Origin: an uncultured Traorella sp.
GTDB lineage: Bacteria > Bacillota_I > Bacilli_A > Erysipelotrichales > Erysipelotrichaceae
DNA length: 64,000 nucleotides
Assembly: GCA_944324265.1 (NCBI GenBank)
Contig: CALUVS010000001.1
Span: forward strand, 1-64,000
Direction of reading: 5' to 3'
In this document: positions 17,706 through 26,590 of the stretch, piece by piece
How the letters are laid out: each line of letters begins with the position of its first letter
Numbering within the stretch: the first letter of the stretch is position 1
Translations under genes and position numbers: made by a program
The notes under the pieces: model-generated
What the model was told of the DNA's origin: nothing
The model's database searches: none
Seen by the model: the letters and a program-made list of their open reading frames with translations, nothing else

Positions 17706-18175
17706 TGATTTCAAAGAGATTGCTTTGATCTTACAGGATGAGGAAACGATGACAGCCTATGAGCATGCATTCAGTGATGAGGAAGTCAAAGAATGGATCA
17801 TACGCCAGATGAAACGTTATGAAACTTTTGGCTTTGGCTTGTGGGCCATGATTGAAAAAAGAAAGCGGCAAGCTGATCGGACAATGCGGTCTTACGATGC
17901 AGGAAACACCTTACGGAGATAAGCTTGAGATCGGGTATCTGTTAAACAGAGCCTATTGGCACAAGGGATTTGCGGCAGAATGTGCTGCGGCCTGCAAGGA
18001 ATATGCTTTTCAAGTCTTAAAGGCTGAAGAAGTAACTTCTATCATCCGCGATAACAATCTGGCTTCTCAGAAAGTAGCCTTGCGCAACGGCATGGAACCG
18101 ACAAAAACTTTTGTGAAGCATTATCATGGCATCGATATGCCGCATATTATTTTTTCCATTAAAAGTCAGAAATAA
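17653..18175 (+). pseudogene. GNAT acetyltransferase split by a one-base frameshift
   Basis: Two overlapping frames encode the halves of a single RimJ/RimL-like acetyltransferase. The first (17653-17922) carries TQRTILREMSLDDF to GFGLWAMIEK and then runs to nonsense. The second resumes with ESGKLIGQCGLTM, the acetyl-CoA motif HKGFAAE and a normal C-terminus ending at 18175. Removing one A from the six-A run at 17855-17860 restores a 173-residue protein. Causes could be a real inactivation, a sequencing error or slippage. There is no good ribosome binding site; the start lies inside phoH. Confidence 0.8.
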
Positions 18176-18190
18176 AACTGACTTTTTTTC
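18162..18190 (+). terminator. Intrinsic terminator after the GNAT gene
   Basis: AAGTCAG/CTGACTT with an 8-nt loop holding the stop codon is followed by a T tract. Confidence 0.85.
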
Positions 18191-18223
18191 TTTTTGTGCA
18201 TATATAAAAAGTGAGGTGAGTTT

Positions 18224-18580
18224 ATGAATTGTGCAATTGCCGTATTGAAAAGACTGCAGGAAAAGTATGGATGGCCGATGGAAGAGGCTATTGAAATCTG
18301 CAGCGGAAAATTAACAGCGAAGGGCTTAAGCTTCTATGATCTTTTATGTGAGTGCCGCAAGGTAAAGAAGTGCCAAGGAGTTATGTCACTGCGATTGATT
18401 ACCTCAACACCTTACATTGCTTATATTTCCTTTTTTCGTCAGGGCCATTATGTTTTGGTTGAAGAAGTTGCGAAAAAAGTTGTTCTCTATGATAATCTTC
18501 ATCATCAAAGAACAATCAATCGTTTTTTGTTTTGGTTAGTTTGGAGCAAAAAAGCAATTATTTTTGAAAATATCTCATAA
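18224..18580 (+). CDS. Small C39-peptidase-like protein
   Basis: This 118-residue protein resembles a minimal bacteriocin-processing (C39) peptidase fold. Cys3 lies in MNCAIAVLKRLQEKYG, near the position of the catalytic Cys helix. A central RQGHYVLVEEV supplies a His, and a following VVLYDNL supplies an Asp. The usual Gln before the Cys is absent and the N-terminus is very short, so activity is doubtful. There is no transporter domain. It has its own GTGAGGTG ribosome binding site. It occupies the place where relatives carry pgpH. Family call is tentative. Confidence 0.6.
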   Translation: MNCAIAVLKRLQEKYGWPMEEAIEICSGKLTAKGLSFYDLLCECRKVKKCQGVMSLRLITSTPYIAYISFFRQGHYVLVEEVAKKVVLYDNLHHQRTINRFLFWLVWSKKAIIFENIS

Positions 18581-18625
18581 ATTAGATTTTTTTAAATGTA
18601 CAGTTTCTATCTTATGATAATTCTG

Positions 18626-18634
18626 TGGTATAAT
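18626..18634 (+). promoter_or_regulatory. Extended -10 promoter for the ybeY operon
   Basis: TGG-TATAAT (TGn extended -10; TATAAT at 18629-18634) lies 28 nt before the ybeY ATG. The -35 (TTCTAT, 18 nt) is poor, as is common for extended -10 promoters. Confidence 0.65.
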
Positions 18635-18662
18635 GAATGCGAAAAAAGATGGGAGCTAAAAA

Positions 18663-19115
18663 ATGGAAGTAAATATTGTCAATCAGACGAATGATGATAC
18701 ATGGATGCAGTATGCAGACAGTTTTGAAGCTATTTTAAACAAATGTGCACAAGTGCTTCAGATCGATACAGATTGCTGCTGCTCACTGATTTTTGTCGAT
18801 GCAAAGCAAATTCATGAGATCAATCGTGATTATCGGCAGATTGATCGTCCGACAGATGTGATTTCTTTTGCAATTCATGATGCAGAGGATGAAATGGAGC
18901 TGGCGGAACTGGAGGAAGAACTGGGCGATATTTTTATTAATATTGAAGCGGTTGCTGCTCAGGCGAAAGAATATGGACATAGTGAAAAAAGAGAAGTCAT
19001 GTTTTTGTTTACACATGGTCTTTTGCATCTTTTGGGATATGATCACATGAATGAAGAAGATGAAAAGGAAATGTTTGAACTGCAGGATGTGATATTAGAT
19101 GGATTCACTTTTTAA
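18663..19115 (+). CDS. ybeY: Endoribonuclease YbeY
   Basis: The 150-residue metalloprotein has the zinc motif HGLLHLLGYDH (H-x3-H-x5-H) near residues 118-128. YbeY takes part in 16S rRNA 3' end maturation and ribosome quality control. GGGAGC precedes the ATG. It is the first gene of the ybeY-dgkA-cdd-era-recO operon, whose members overlap by 1 to 17 nt. Confidence 0.94.
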   Translation: MEVNIVNQTNDDTWMQYADSFEAILNKCAQVLQIDTDCCCSLIFVDAKQIHEINRDYRQIDRPTDVISFAIHDAEDEMELAELEEELGDIFINIEAVAAQAKEYGHSEKREVMFLFTHGLLHLLGYDHMNEEDEKEMFELQDVILDGFTF

Positions 19116-19443
19116 TAAATTCAAGAATGCTTTTCATGGTCTTTATTTAGCTGTGCTTGACAAAAGCGTCTTTGTGCAGATTGCAATTGGATTATGTGTC
19201 ATTGTATTTGGCCTTTTTTATTCTTTTACAGCAATGGAATGGGTCTTGATCTTATGCTGTATTTTGGCGGTTATTGCTGCAGAGATATTCAATACAGCTA
19301 TAGAGATCTTATGCAACAAAGTGGAATATAGAGAGGATCCGATGATCCGTCAGGTCAAGGATCTGAGTGCAGCGGCAGTAATTGTTGTCTGCGTGATTGC
19401 CGTTATCGTAGGACTGGCTGTCCTGAAAGGAGTATTTAGATGA
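19099..19443 (+). CDS. dgkA: Diacylglycerol/undecaprenol kinase DgkA family
   Basis: The 114-residue membrane protein has three hydrophobic helices and the signature AEIFNTAIEILCNKV that contains catalytic Glu and the metal-binding residues. In Gram-positives DgkA proteins mostly phosphorylate undecaprenol, feeding the lipid carrier of cell-wall synthesis. The gene overlaps ybeY by 17 nt and cdd by 4 nt. A shift in frame inside ybeY is normal for this operon. Confidence 0.92.
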   Translation: MDSLFNKFKNAFHGLYLAVLDKSVFVQIAIGLCVIVFGLFYSFTAMEWVLILCCILAVIAAEIFNTAIEILCNKVEYREDPMIRQVKDLSAAAVIVVCVIAVIVGLAVLKGVFR

Positions 19444-19835
19444 TTGATCAGGAATTATTAAATCGAGCTTTTAAAAATTTAGAAAATGCTTATGCCCCTT
19501 ATTCGAACTATCGAGTAGGTGCCTGTGTAAAAACAAAGAATGGTGATTTTTATGATGGTGCCAATATTGAAAATGCTTCATATGGCTTAAGCAACTGTGC
19601 AGAGAGAAGTGCTATTTTTGCTGCTTATTCCAAAGGTGTCCGCAAAGAGGATATTGAAGCGATTGCTATTGTATGCGAAGGCAAGACGATTGCAGCCCCT
19701 TGCGGAGCATGCCGTCAAGTACTGGTAGAACTTTTGAATGGCGATACACCGATTTATTTGGCCAATCGTTCTGAACAGATGGAAACAACGATTGAGGAAT
19801 TGATGCCGATGAGCTTTACAGGAGCGGATCTATAA
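19440..19835 (+). CDS. cdd: Cytidine deaminase
   Basis: This 131-residue zinc enzyme deaminates cytidine and deoxycytidine to uridine forms. The catalytic Glu lies in CAERSAIF and the zinc Cys pair in PCGACRQVL. The N-terminal APYSNYRVGA segment is typical. The start ATG overlaps the dgkA stop, and the end overlaps the era start by one base (TAATG). Confidence 0.95.
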   Translation: MIDQELLNRAFKNLENAYAPYSNYRVGACVKTKNGDFYDGANIENASYGLSNCAERSAIFAAYSKGVRKEDIEAIAIVCEGKTIAAPCGACRQVLVELLNGDTPIYLANRSEQMETTIEELMPMSFTGADL

Positions 19836-20722
19836 TGCGCAGTGGTTTTGTTGCTATTGTCGGCCGTCCCAATGCAGGGAAAAGTACTTTGCTGAATGCA
19901 ATCATGAATCGCAAATTGGCCATTATTTCAAGTAAGCCGCAGACAACGCGCAATAATATCATGGGAATTTTGACAGAGGAAGATTCTCAGATGATCTTTA
20001 TTGATACACCGGGCATTCATAAACCGCATCATGCTTTGGGCAGAACTTTGAATAAATCAGCTTATGCCAGCCTTGCAGATGTAGATTTGATTTATTATAT
20101 GGTGGATGCATCGGTGCCGTTTGGCAGCGGGGAAGAATTTGTTCTGAATCAGATCAAAGATAAATCAAACAATATTATATTGCTGTTAAATAAAGTGGAT
20201 CTGATCAGCAAGGATAAACTGATGCAATTGATCCTGCAGTGGTCCAAAAGAGCAAATTTCATTGAAATATTTCCGATCAGTGCCACAGAAAAGATTAATG
20301 TGGACAAGCTTTTGGACATCAGCAGAACTTATCTGCCGGAAGGTCCGATGTATTTTGATGAATCAACGATCTGCGATCATGATGAAAACTTCTTGATCAG
20401 TGAATTGATCCGTGAAAAAATTATTTGGCGCACTCAGGAAGAAGTGCCGCATTCGGTTGCTGTGGTGATTGAAAATCGTGAAGATACAGAAACCAAGACA
20501 TATATTCAAGCCTTGATCATTGTAGAAAGAGCTTCTCAGAAAGGAATTTTGATTGGTTCACAAGGCAAGATGATTGCTTCGATCACGCAGGATGCGCGCA
20601 GAGATCTGCGCCATATTTTAGGACGCAGAGTAGAATTGGAATGCTATGTGCGTGTCGAAGAAAACTGGCGCAATAAAGAAAGTAAGATTCATCAGTTCGG
20701 TATAGGAGAAATGGATGAATGA
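19835..20722 (+). CDS. era: GTPase Era
   Basis: The 295-residue protein has a GTPase domain with GRPNAGKST (G1), the switch region KPQTTRNN, DTPG (G3) and NKVD (G4), followed by a C-terminal KH RNA-binding domain (GSQGKMIASI). Era binds the 3' end of 16S rRNA during 30S assembly. Its operon partner YbeY acts in the same process. Start ATG at 19835 overlaps the cdd stop codon. Confidence 0.96.
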   Translation: MRSGFVAIVGRPNAGKSTLLNAIMNRKLAIISSKPQTTRNNIMGILTEEDSQMIFIDTPGIHKPHHALGRTLNKSAYASLADVDLIYYMVDASVPFGSGEEFVLNQIKDKSNNIILLLNKVDLISKDKLMQLILQWSKRANFIEIFPISATEKINVDKLLDISRTYLPEGPMYFDESTICDHDENFLISELIREKIIWRTQEEVPHSVAVVIENREDTETKTYIQALIIVERASQKGILIGSQGKMIASITQDARRDLRHILGRRVELECYVRVEENWRNKESKIHQFGIGEMDE

Positions 20723-21449
20723 TATAGAAGGACTTGTGATTTCTTTCAGTGAGATCAATGAAGCAGATGCTTTGCTGCATGTACTGACTGCACAGGGCAA
20801 AGTGACATTGAAGGCAAAAGGAATCTTAAAAGTGAATTCAAAAAATGCCAGAGGATGTCAATTGTATACTCATTCCATGTTTCATTTGCTTCAAAGCAAT
20901 GCCAAGACAACTCATGTGATCAAAAGTGTCGATGTGATTCATTCGTATCGAATGGTTCGGGAAGATCTGCTGAAACAGACATTGGCCTGCTGCATGATGG
21001 AAGCCTTGGATAAGATCAATATCCGTGAAACAGAATTGGATTTTAATGAATGCTGTGCCTATTTGCAGGCTTTAGAAACAAGCAGGCATCCTTACTGCGT
21101 TTTCAGCTTATTTTTATGTATGATCCTGCGCTTAAGCGGAATTGCTTTATGGAGTGATTCTTGTGTCATATGCAATACAAAGCAGTCCATCTGTGCTGTT
21201 TCTTTGAAGGAAGGCGGGTTTATCTGCAAAGATTGTTTTAAGCCATCGGTGCATCGTCATTTTCCTGCAGAGAAACTGCGTCAGCTGCGCTATTTGACTC
21301 ATGCTGACTTGAAACAGCTGCCATTGCTGGAGTCTTATGGTCCATGGGAATATGATATCGTGGAAGTGCTGCTTGGAATGCTGGAATTACATGGTGAATT
21401 TAAAATGAATGGAGCTGCCTTTTTAGGACATTTGAATGTCTTGAATTGA
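20715..21449 (+). CDS. recO: DNA repair protein RecO
   Basis: This 244-residue protein starts with an OB fold (GLVISFSEINEADALLHVLT) and has a four-cysteine zinc site (CVICN ... CKDC, residues 152-177). RecO loads RecA on SSB-coated single-stranded DNA with RecR. It is the last gene of the ybeY operon, overlapping era by 8 nt. No terminator is evident before the glyS promoter. Confidence 0.93.
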   Translation: MNDIEGLVISFSEINEADALLHVLTAQGKVTLKAKGILKVNSKNARGCQLYTHSMFHLLQSNAKTTHVIKSVDVIHSYRMVREDLLKQTLACCMMEALDKINIRETELDFNECCAYLQALETSRHPYCVFSLFLCMILRLSGIALWSDSCVICNTKQSICAVSLKEGGFICKDCFKPSVHRHFPAEKLRQLRYLTHADLKQLPLLESYGPWEYDIVEVLLGMLELHGEFKMNGAAFLGHLNVLN

Positions 21450-21479
21450 TTGACAAGGCTCTAGTTTTTGTGGTATAAA
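21450..21479 (+). promoter_or_regulatory. Promoter for glyS
   Basis: TTGACA (21450-21455), 18 nt and TATAAA (21474-21479) with an upstream TGG extension form a strong sigma-A promoter directly after recO. Confidence 0.8.
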
Positions 21480-21492
21480 TTATTGTATGCGA

Positions 21493-21535
21493 AAATGCCT
21501 TTTCTATGCCCGTTTTTTGTAGAAAAATAGCATTT
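21493..21535 (+). other. Stem-loop in the glyS leader
   Basis: AAATGC (21493-21498) pairs with GCATTT (21530-21535), and TTTTCTA (21500-21506) pairs with TAGAAAA (21520-21526). The hairpin has a 13-nt loop and ends just before the ribosome binding site AAGAGGAGATG. It lacks a U tract, so it is not a terminator. The leader is too short for a T-box. Confidence 0.6.
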
Positions 21536-21553
21536 CTAAGAGGAGATGTGAAA

Positions 21554-22930
21554 ATGAAGGATGTAAAATTTGAAACCATTGTGAATCACGCAAAAAACTC
21601 AGGCTTTGTTTATCAGGGGTCTGAGATTTATGGCGGTTTAAGCAATACTTGGGATTTTGGCCCATTAGGTGTGGAACTGAAAAACAATATCAAAGCTGCC
21701 TGGTGGAAGAAATTTGTCCAGAGTTCCCCTTATAATGTCGGGATCCAGACAGCTATCTTGATGAATCCGAAGGTTTGGGAAGCTACCGGTCACTTGGCTG
21801 GATTCTCTGATCCTTTGATGGATTGCAAAGTGTGCAAGACACGTCATCGTGCCGATCATCTGATTGAAGAATTTTCAAAAGGAACCGTAAATCCAGAAGG
21901 CTGGAGCAACGAAGAAATGATGAATTATATTAAAGAAAATCATATTGGATGTCCAGATTGCGGAGCTCATGATTTTACAGAGATTCGTCAATTCAATTTG
22001 ATGTTCAAAACATTCCAGGGAACTTTAGAGGATGCGAAGAGTACGATTTATCTGCGTCCTGAAACAGCACAGGGAATGTTTGTCAATTTTAAAAATGTAC
22101 AGCGCACGATGCGCAAAAAGATTCCTTTTGGTATTTGTCAGTTTGGAAAATCATTCCGCAATGAGATCACACCTGGAAACTTTATTTTCCGTACACGTGA
22201 ATTTGAACAGATGGAAATGGAATTTTTCTGTAAACCGGGAACAGATTTAGAATGGTATGATTATTGGAAGAATTATTGCATGGATTTCTTGCAGCATTAT
22301 GGAGTAAAAGCGGAAAATCTGCGTTTCAGAGATCATGCAAAAGAAGAATTATCCTTCTATTCCGTCGCAACTTGCGATATTGAGTATAAATTTCCGTTTG
22401 GCTGGGGAGAATTATGGGGAATTGCCGATCGTACAGACTATGACCTCAAACGCCATATGGAACATGCGAAAACAAATTTTGAATATTTGGATCCAGCAAC
22501 CAATGAAAAATATGTTCCTTACTGCATCGAACCGGCAGTTGGGGTAGAACGTGTCTTCTTGAGCATGTTCTGTGATGCTTATGATGAAGAAGTGATCAAT
22601 GACAATGATACTCGAATTGTCATGCATTTCCATCCTGCTATGGCGCCATATAAGGCATGCATCACACCGCTTTCTAAAAAGCAAAGTGAAAAGGCAATGG
22701 AAGTATTTGAAATGCTGGCAGGTGATTTTGCTGTTGAATTTGATGATGCCGGAAGCATCGGCAAGCGTTATCGCCGTCAGGATGCTATCGGTACACCTTT
22801 CTGTATTACTGTGGATTTTGATACAGAAAATGATGGCTGTGTGACAGTGCGTGACCGTGATACGATGGAACAGGTACGTCTGCCATTGAATGAAGTTAAG
22901 GATTACATCAAAGAAAGAATTCAATTTTAA
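21554..22930 (+). CDS. glyS: Glycyl-tRNA synthetase, dimeric single-chain type
   Basis: The 458-residue class II synthetase is of the alpha-2 (eukaryote-like) form. Motif segments are visible: the N-terminal [22 protein letters not shown], then [24 protein letters not shown] and [14 protein letters not shown], and a C-terminal anticodon domain. Bacillus uses a two-gene GlyQ/GlyS at the same place before dnaG in some lineages, so this form is taxonomically informative. The ATG at 21554 with AGGAGATG is preferred to the upstream in-frame codon at 21506, which lies inside the leader hairpin. Confidence 0.95.
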   Translation: MKDVKFETIVNHAKNSGFVYQGSEIYGGLSNTWDFGPLGVELKNNIKAAWWKKFVQSSPYNVGIQTAILMNPKVWEATGHLAGFSDPLMDCKVCKTRHRADHLIEEFSKGTVNPEGWSNEEMMNYIKENHIGCPDCGAHDFTEIRQFNLMFKTFQGTLEDAKSTIYLRPETAQGMFVNFKNVQRTMRKKIPFGICQFGKSFRNEITPGNFIFRTREFEQMEMEFFCKPGTDLEWYDYWKNYCMDFLQHYGVKAENLRFRDHAKEELSFYSVATCDIEYKFPFGWGELWGIADRTDYDLKRHMEHAKTNFEYLDPATNEKYVPYCIEPAVGVERVFLSMFCDAYDEEVINDNDTRIVMHFHPAMAPYKACITPLSKKQSEKAMEVFEMLAGDFAVEFDDAGSIGKRYRRQDAIGTPFCITVDFDTENDGCVTVRDRDTMEQVRLPLNEVKDYIKERIQF

Positions 22931-22944
22931 TTGAGGTGAGAACA

Positions 22945-24687
22945 TTGGCTCGTATCAGCGAAGAAAAAATACGTGAAATTCGTTCAAAAGCAGATATAGC
23001 AGAAGTGATTGCCAAATATGTGCCCATTACACGTAAAGGCAGAAACTATGTATGCGTTTGTCCTTTTCATGATGACCATGATCCTTCGCTTTCTATTTCC
23101 GCGGATAAGCAGATCTTCAAGTGCTTTGTCTGCGGTGCAGCGGGCAATGTTTTCGGCTTTGTAAGCCGCTTTGAAAATATTTCCTATGTTGAGAGTATTG
23201 TGAAAGTGGCTGAGATGGTGCATGTAGATGTATCTGAATATGATAAGTCAGAGAGCTATGAAAAAATTGATCCCAGAGTCAGTGCCATCCATAAAGTCAA
23301 TCAGGCGGCCATTGATTACACCAATTACTCATTAAAAAGTTCATTGGGAAGCAGTGTGGTTGATTATCTGCATCAACGCGGGATTCAGGATAATCTGATT
23401 GAAAAGTTTCAGATTGGCTATAATCCGCCCAATGATGCTTTGTATCGGTTTCTGCATGCGAAAAAGTTTGCGGATAAGGATTTGGTGGAAAGCAATGTGG
23501 TGCGCCTGACATCCAGCGGTATTCATGATGTGTTTGCCAATCGTATCATGATTCCGATCCATGATCGCCAAGGACATCCGATTGCTTTTACGGCAAGACG
23601 TTTCGGCAGCGGCGAAGAAGCAAAATATATCAATACTCAGGAAACTATCTGTTATATCAAAGGAAATGTGATTTTTAATTATCATCGTGCCAAAGAAATC
23701 TGCCGGCAGACAAAGCGTGTTTTGCTGGTAGAAGGAGCGATGGATGTCATTGCTTTTGAAAAGGTGGGCATCGGAGATGTTGTTGCGACATTGGGAACGG
23801 CCTGCACCAAGGAACAGATTGCTCTTTTGAAAGGATTACATGTTCGTGTTGACGTATGCTATGACGGGGATGAAGCAGGAATCAACGCCATCTATAAATT
23901 CGGCATACTGGCCAGTGACATGAATCTTGAATTTGAAGTTGTAAATAATAAGACGGGATTGGACCCGGATGAAATTATTGAGAAATATGGCAGGGAAGAA
24001 TTGATCAGCCTGTCAAACAAAACTATTTCATGGATTGATTTTCTTTTTGAATATCTGCAGAAAAAATACAATTTGGAGAATTATTCCCAGCGAGTGGAAT
24101 TTGCCAAATTGCTGCAGTCTCAAATAGAAAAAGTACGTGAACAATTTGCCAAAGAACAGGCATACAAGCGTCTGCAGGAGTTAACGCAGTTTGATATGCG
24201 CACTCAAACACAGACCAAAAAAGTTTCACAAAAGATTGTGCAGAGCAGCAAGGCCGGCAGTGCAGCTGAGTATGAAATTCTTTCAGAAATGCTTTTATCA
24301 CTGCAGGCATGCAATCGCTTTAAAGAAGAATTGGGCTTTTTGCCTCACTCAGTCTGCAATAAGTTAGCTATTTACATTATAGATGCTTATCGCAAAAGCA
24401 ATACGATCGAAATCGCAGATTTATTAAGTGCAATTGCAGAAGAAGAAGTGCGTGAACTGCTCATTGAACTTTCTGATTGGGATCTGGCACCGCTGGAGTA
24501 CAACCCCAAAGTATTTAAAGATGCCTGCACCAAGATCAAGATTAGCTGTATTGATCATGAGATCAATAAATTAAATGATCTGATCAGCAAAATTTCTGAT
24601 CCTTTAAAAAAAGGAGAAATCGGAAACCAGATCATTAAAAAACAGCAGGAAAAGATGGAGCTGATGAATCATCAGCTGATTCAGTAA
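22945..24687 (+). CDS. dnaG: DNA primase
   Basis: This 580-residue primase has an N-terminal zinc finger ([10 protein letters not shown] ... CFVCG), a TOPRIM core ([12 protein letters not shown] and YDGDEAG) and a C-terminal helicase-binding region. The start is taken as TTG at 22945, giving MARISEEKI, since GAGGTG lies 6 nt before it; the GTG at 22936 is part of that ribosome binding site. It forms the classic macromolecular-synthesis operon with rpoD. Confidence 0.95.
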   Translation: MARISEEKIREIRSKADIAEVIAKYVPITRKGRNYVCVCPFHDDHDPSLSISADKQIFKCFVCGAAGNVFGFVSRFENISYVESIVKVAEMVHVDVSEYDKSESYEKIDPRVSAIHKVNQAAIDYTNYSLKSSLGSSVVDYLHQRGIQDNLIEKFQIGYNPPNDALYRFLHAKKFADKDLVESNVVRLTSSGIHDVFANRIMIPIHDRQGHPIAFTARRFGSGEEAKYINTQETICYIKGNVIFNYHRAKEICRQTKRVLLVEGAMDVIAFEKVGIGDVVATLGTACTKEQIALLKGLHVRVDVCYDGDEAGINAIYKFGILASDMNLEFEVVNNKTGLDPDEIIEKYGREELISLSNKTISWIDFLFEYLQKKYNLENYSQRVEFAKLLQSQIEKVREQFAKEQAYKRLQELTQFDMRTQTQTKKVSQKIVQSSKAGSAAEYEILSEMLLSLQACNRFKEELGFLPHSVCNKLAIYIIDAYRKSNTIEIADLLSAIAEEEVRELLIELSDWDLAPLEYNPKVFKDACTKIKISCIDHEINKLNDLISKISDPLKKGEIGNQIIKKQQEKMELMNHQLIQ

Positions 24688-24698
24688 GGAGGACTTGC

Positions 24699-25904
24699 AT
24701 GAGCAAAACAAAAGAATTGAAAGAAATCAAGACGTTAGATGAAATCAAACAGGAATTGTTGGATGCATATAAAGTAAATCATGTTTTGTATCAAAAGGAT
24801 ATTTTGGATGCTACAGAGCATTTGGATCTGAATGATACAGATATGGATGAATTGATCAATTATTTCGCAGATAACAATGTGGAAATCAAAGATGATGAGG
24901 ACGAAGATATCGACCTGAGCATTGCAGATACTGAATTGGCATTGGATCCGGATGATCTGGATGATTTTGATGACGCTGATCTTGATGGGGATGAATTTGA
25001 TGATGACGATGCTTTGGCAAGTGATATTGAATCACTGGAAAAATCATTTGCGAATTCGACACAAACAAAGATCAATGATCCTGTCAAAATGTATTTGAAA
25101 GAAATCGGGCGAGTAGATTTATTGAATCCTGAAGATGAGCCGGAAATTGCTCGACGTATTCAGGCTGGTGATGAAGAAGCGAAGAAGATCTTGATTGCTG
25201 CCAACTTACGTTTGGTTGTTTCTATCGCTAAAAAATATGTTGGCCGCGGTATGCTTTTCCTTGATTTGATTCAGGAAGGAAATATGGGGCTTGTCAAAGC
25301 GGTTGAAAAATTTGACTATACAAAAGGCTTTAAATTTTCTACATATGCCACATGGTGGATCCGTCAGGCCATCACCCGTGCAATTGCGGATCAGGCAAGA
25401 ACAATTCGTATTCCAGTACATATGGTTGAAACCATCAATAAGCTGACTCGTATTCAGCGTCAATTAGTACAGGATCTGGGCAGAGATCCAACGGCAGAAG
25501 AAATTGCTGCCAAGATGGATGGAATTTCACCTGAAAAAGTGCGTGAAATTCAGAAGATTGCTTTGGAACCTGTTTCATTGGAAACGCCTATCGGTGAAGA
25601 AGATGATTCGCATTTAGGAGATTTCATTGAAGATAAAGAAGCTTTATCCCCAGATGAATATGCCAATAATCAATTATTGAAAGATGAAATCAACACGGTA
25701 CTGCAGGGATTGACCGAACGTGAAGAAAAAGTACTTCGTCTGCGTTTTGGTCTGTATGATGGAAGAACCAGAACATTGGAGGAAGTTGGAAAAGAATTCA
25801 ATGTTACGCGTGAACGTATTCGTCAGATTGAAGCAAAAGCTTTGCGTAAATTAAAGCATCCTACACGAAGCAAACGTTTAAAAGACTTCGTTGATAAACC
25901 ATAA
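24699..25904 (+). CDS. rpoD: RNA polymerase primary sigma factor
   Basis: The 401-residue housekeeping sigma factor has region 1.1 (residues about 1-60), a long acidic stretch (about 64-107, mostly Asp and Glu), region 1.2 ([12 protein letters not shown]), region 2 with [18 protein letters not shown]-like core (here [17 protein letters not shown]), region 3, and region 4 with the [17 protein letters not shown] helix-turn-helix. It directs the TTGACA/TATAAT promoters seen in this window. AAGGAGG precedes the ATG, 11 nt after dnaG. Confidence 0.97.
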   Translation: MSKTKELKEIKTLDEIKQELLDAYKVNHVLYQKDILDATEHLDLNDTDMDELINYFADNNVEIKDDEDEDIDLSIADTELALDPDDLDDFDDADLDGDEFDDDDALASDIESLEKSFANSTQTKINDPVKMYLKEIGRVDLLNPEDEPEIARRIQAGDEEAKKILIAANLRLVVSIAKKYVGRGMLFLDLIQEGNMGLVKAVEKFDYTKGFKFSTYATWWIRQAITRAIADQARTIRIPVHMVETINKLTRIQRQLVQDLGRDPTAEEIAAKMDGISPEKVREIQKIALEPVSLETPIGEEDDSHLGDFIEDKEALSPDEYANNQLLKDEINTVLQGLTEREEKVLRLRFGLYDGRTRTLEEVGKEFNVTRERIRQIEAKALRKLKHPTRSKRLKDFVDKP

Positions 25905-26557
25905 TGAAGCTGACACGTCGTCTTTCTGCGATTGAAAGCTTTATTCCGCAGAATAGCATATTGGCTGATATCGGCTGTGATCATGCTTATCTGGCATGTG
26001 ATGCCGTGCAGAAGGGAATTGTTGTTAAGGCGTATGCCTGTGATGTGAAGCAGGGACCTTTGAATGCGGCATTATCTACGATCAATGAAAATAATCTGCA
26101 GAATAAAGTGATTCCAGTTTTATCTGATGGATTGCAGAATGTACCGGAAGATGCGAATGTCTGTGTCATTGCCGGCATGGGTGTAGAAACGATGAAAATG
26201 ATCTTATCGCATGAAAAAATCAAACAATTTCATACAATCATTCTTCAGCCGAACAGTGATGCAGATGAAATGAGAAAATGGGCTTATGAACACGATTTGA
26301 ACTTGACGGATGAATCAATTGTTCAGGAAGGACACTTTTATTTCATCTTAAAATATGTCAATGAACCCGCTGCTTATTTAAGCGAAAAAGAAATGAAATT
26401 CGGTAAGTACTGCACTCATCTGAATGATTACAAAAATTATTGGAATTTCAGAAAAGAAAGATTGGGAGCGATTGTTTCTCAGATGGAACAATCCGCAAAG
26501 AAACAAGAATTAGCTGAACTTCTGGATCAAATCAATGAACAGCTGGCTTCACTTTAA
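25904..26557 (+). CDS. trmK: tRNA adenine-22-N1 methyltransferase
   Basis: This 217-residue class I SAM methyltransferase (YqfN/TrmK family) has the SAM motif LADIGCDHAYLA (residues 20-31), CVIAGMGVETM and an ILQPNSDADEMR catalytic segment. The C-terminal coiled region is typical. It forms m1A22 in tRNA Ser and Tyr in Gram-positives. The ATG overlaps the rpoD stop codon by one base, so it is co-translated. Confidence 0.92.
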   Translation: MKLTRRLSAIESFIPQNSILADIGCDHAYLACDAVQKGIVVKAYACDVKQGPLNAALSTINENNLQNKVIPVLSDGLQNVPEDANVCVIAGMGVETMKMILSHEKIKQFHTIILQPNSDADEMRKWAYEHDLNLTDESIVQEGHFYFILKYVNEPAAYLSEKEMKFGKYCTHLNDYKNYWNFRKERLGAIVSQMEQSAKKQELAELLDQINEQLASL

Positions 26558-26560
26558 TAA

Positions 26561-26590
26561 AAAACATGTACTTGGATAGGTACATGTTTT
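26561..26590. terminator. Bidirectional terminator between trmK and ispH
   Basis: A perfect 11-bp stem (AAAACATGTAC/GTACATGTTTT) with an 8-nt loop is flanked by A and T runs and can serve the two convergent genes. Confidence 0.92.

Noticed and set aside
17855-17861. A-AAA-AAG as a programmed -1 frameshift site in the GNAT gene
   Set aside because: The heptamer is not in the required phase (actual codons are GAA AAA AGA), and the needed change is removal of one base, not a -1 slip of this type.
21486-21553. T-box riboswitch before glyS
   Set aside because: The leader is only about 68 nt, with no T-box sequence and no terminator.
22412-22945. 177-codon minus-strand frame opposite glyS
   Set aside because: Shadow of the glyS reading frame; no ribosome binding site or family features.
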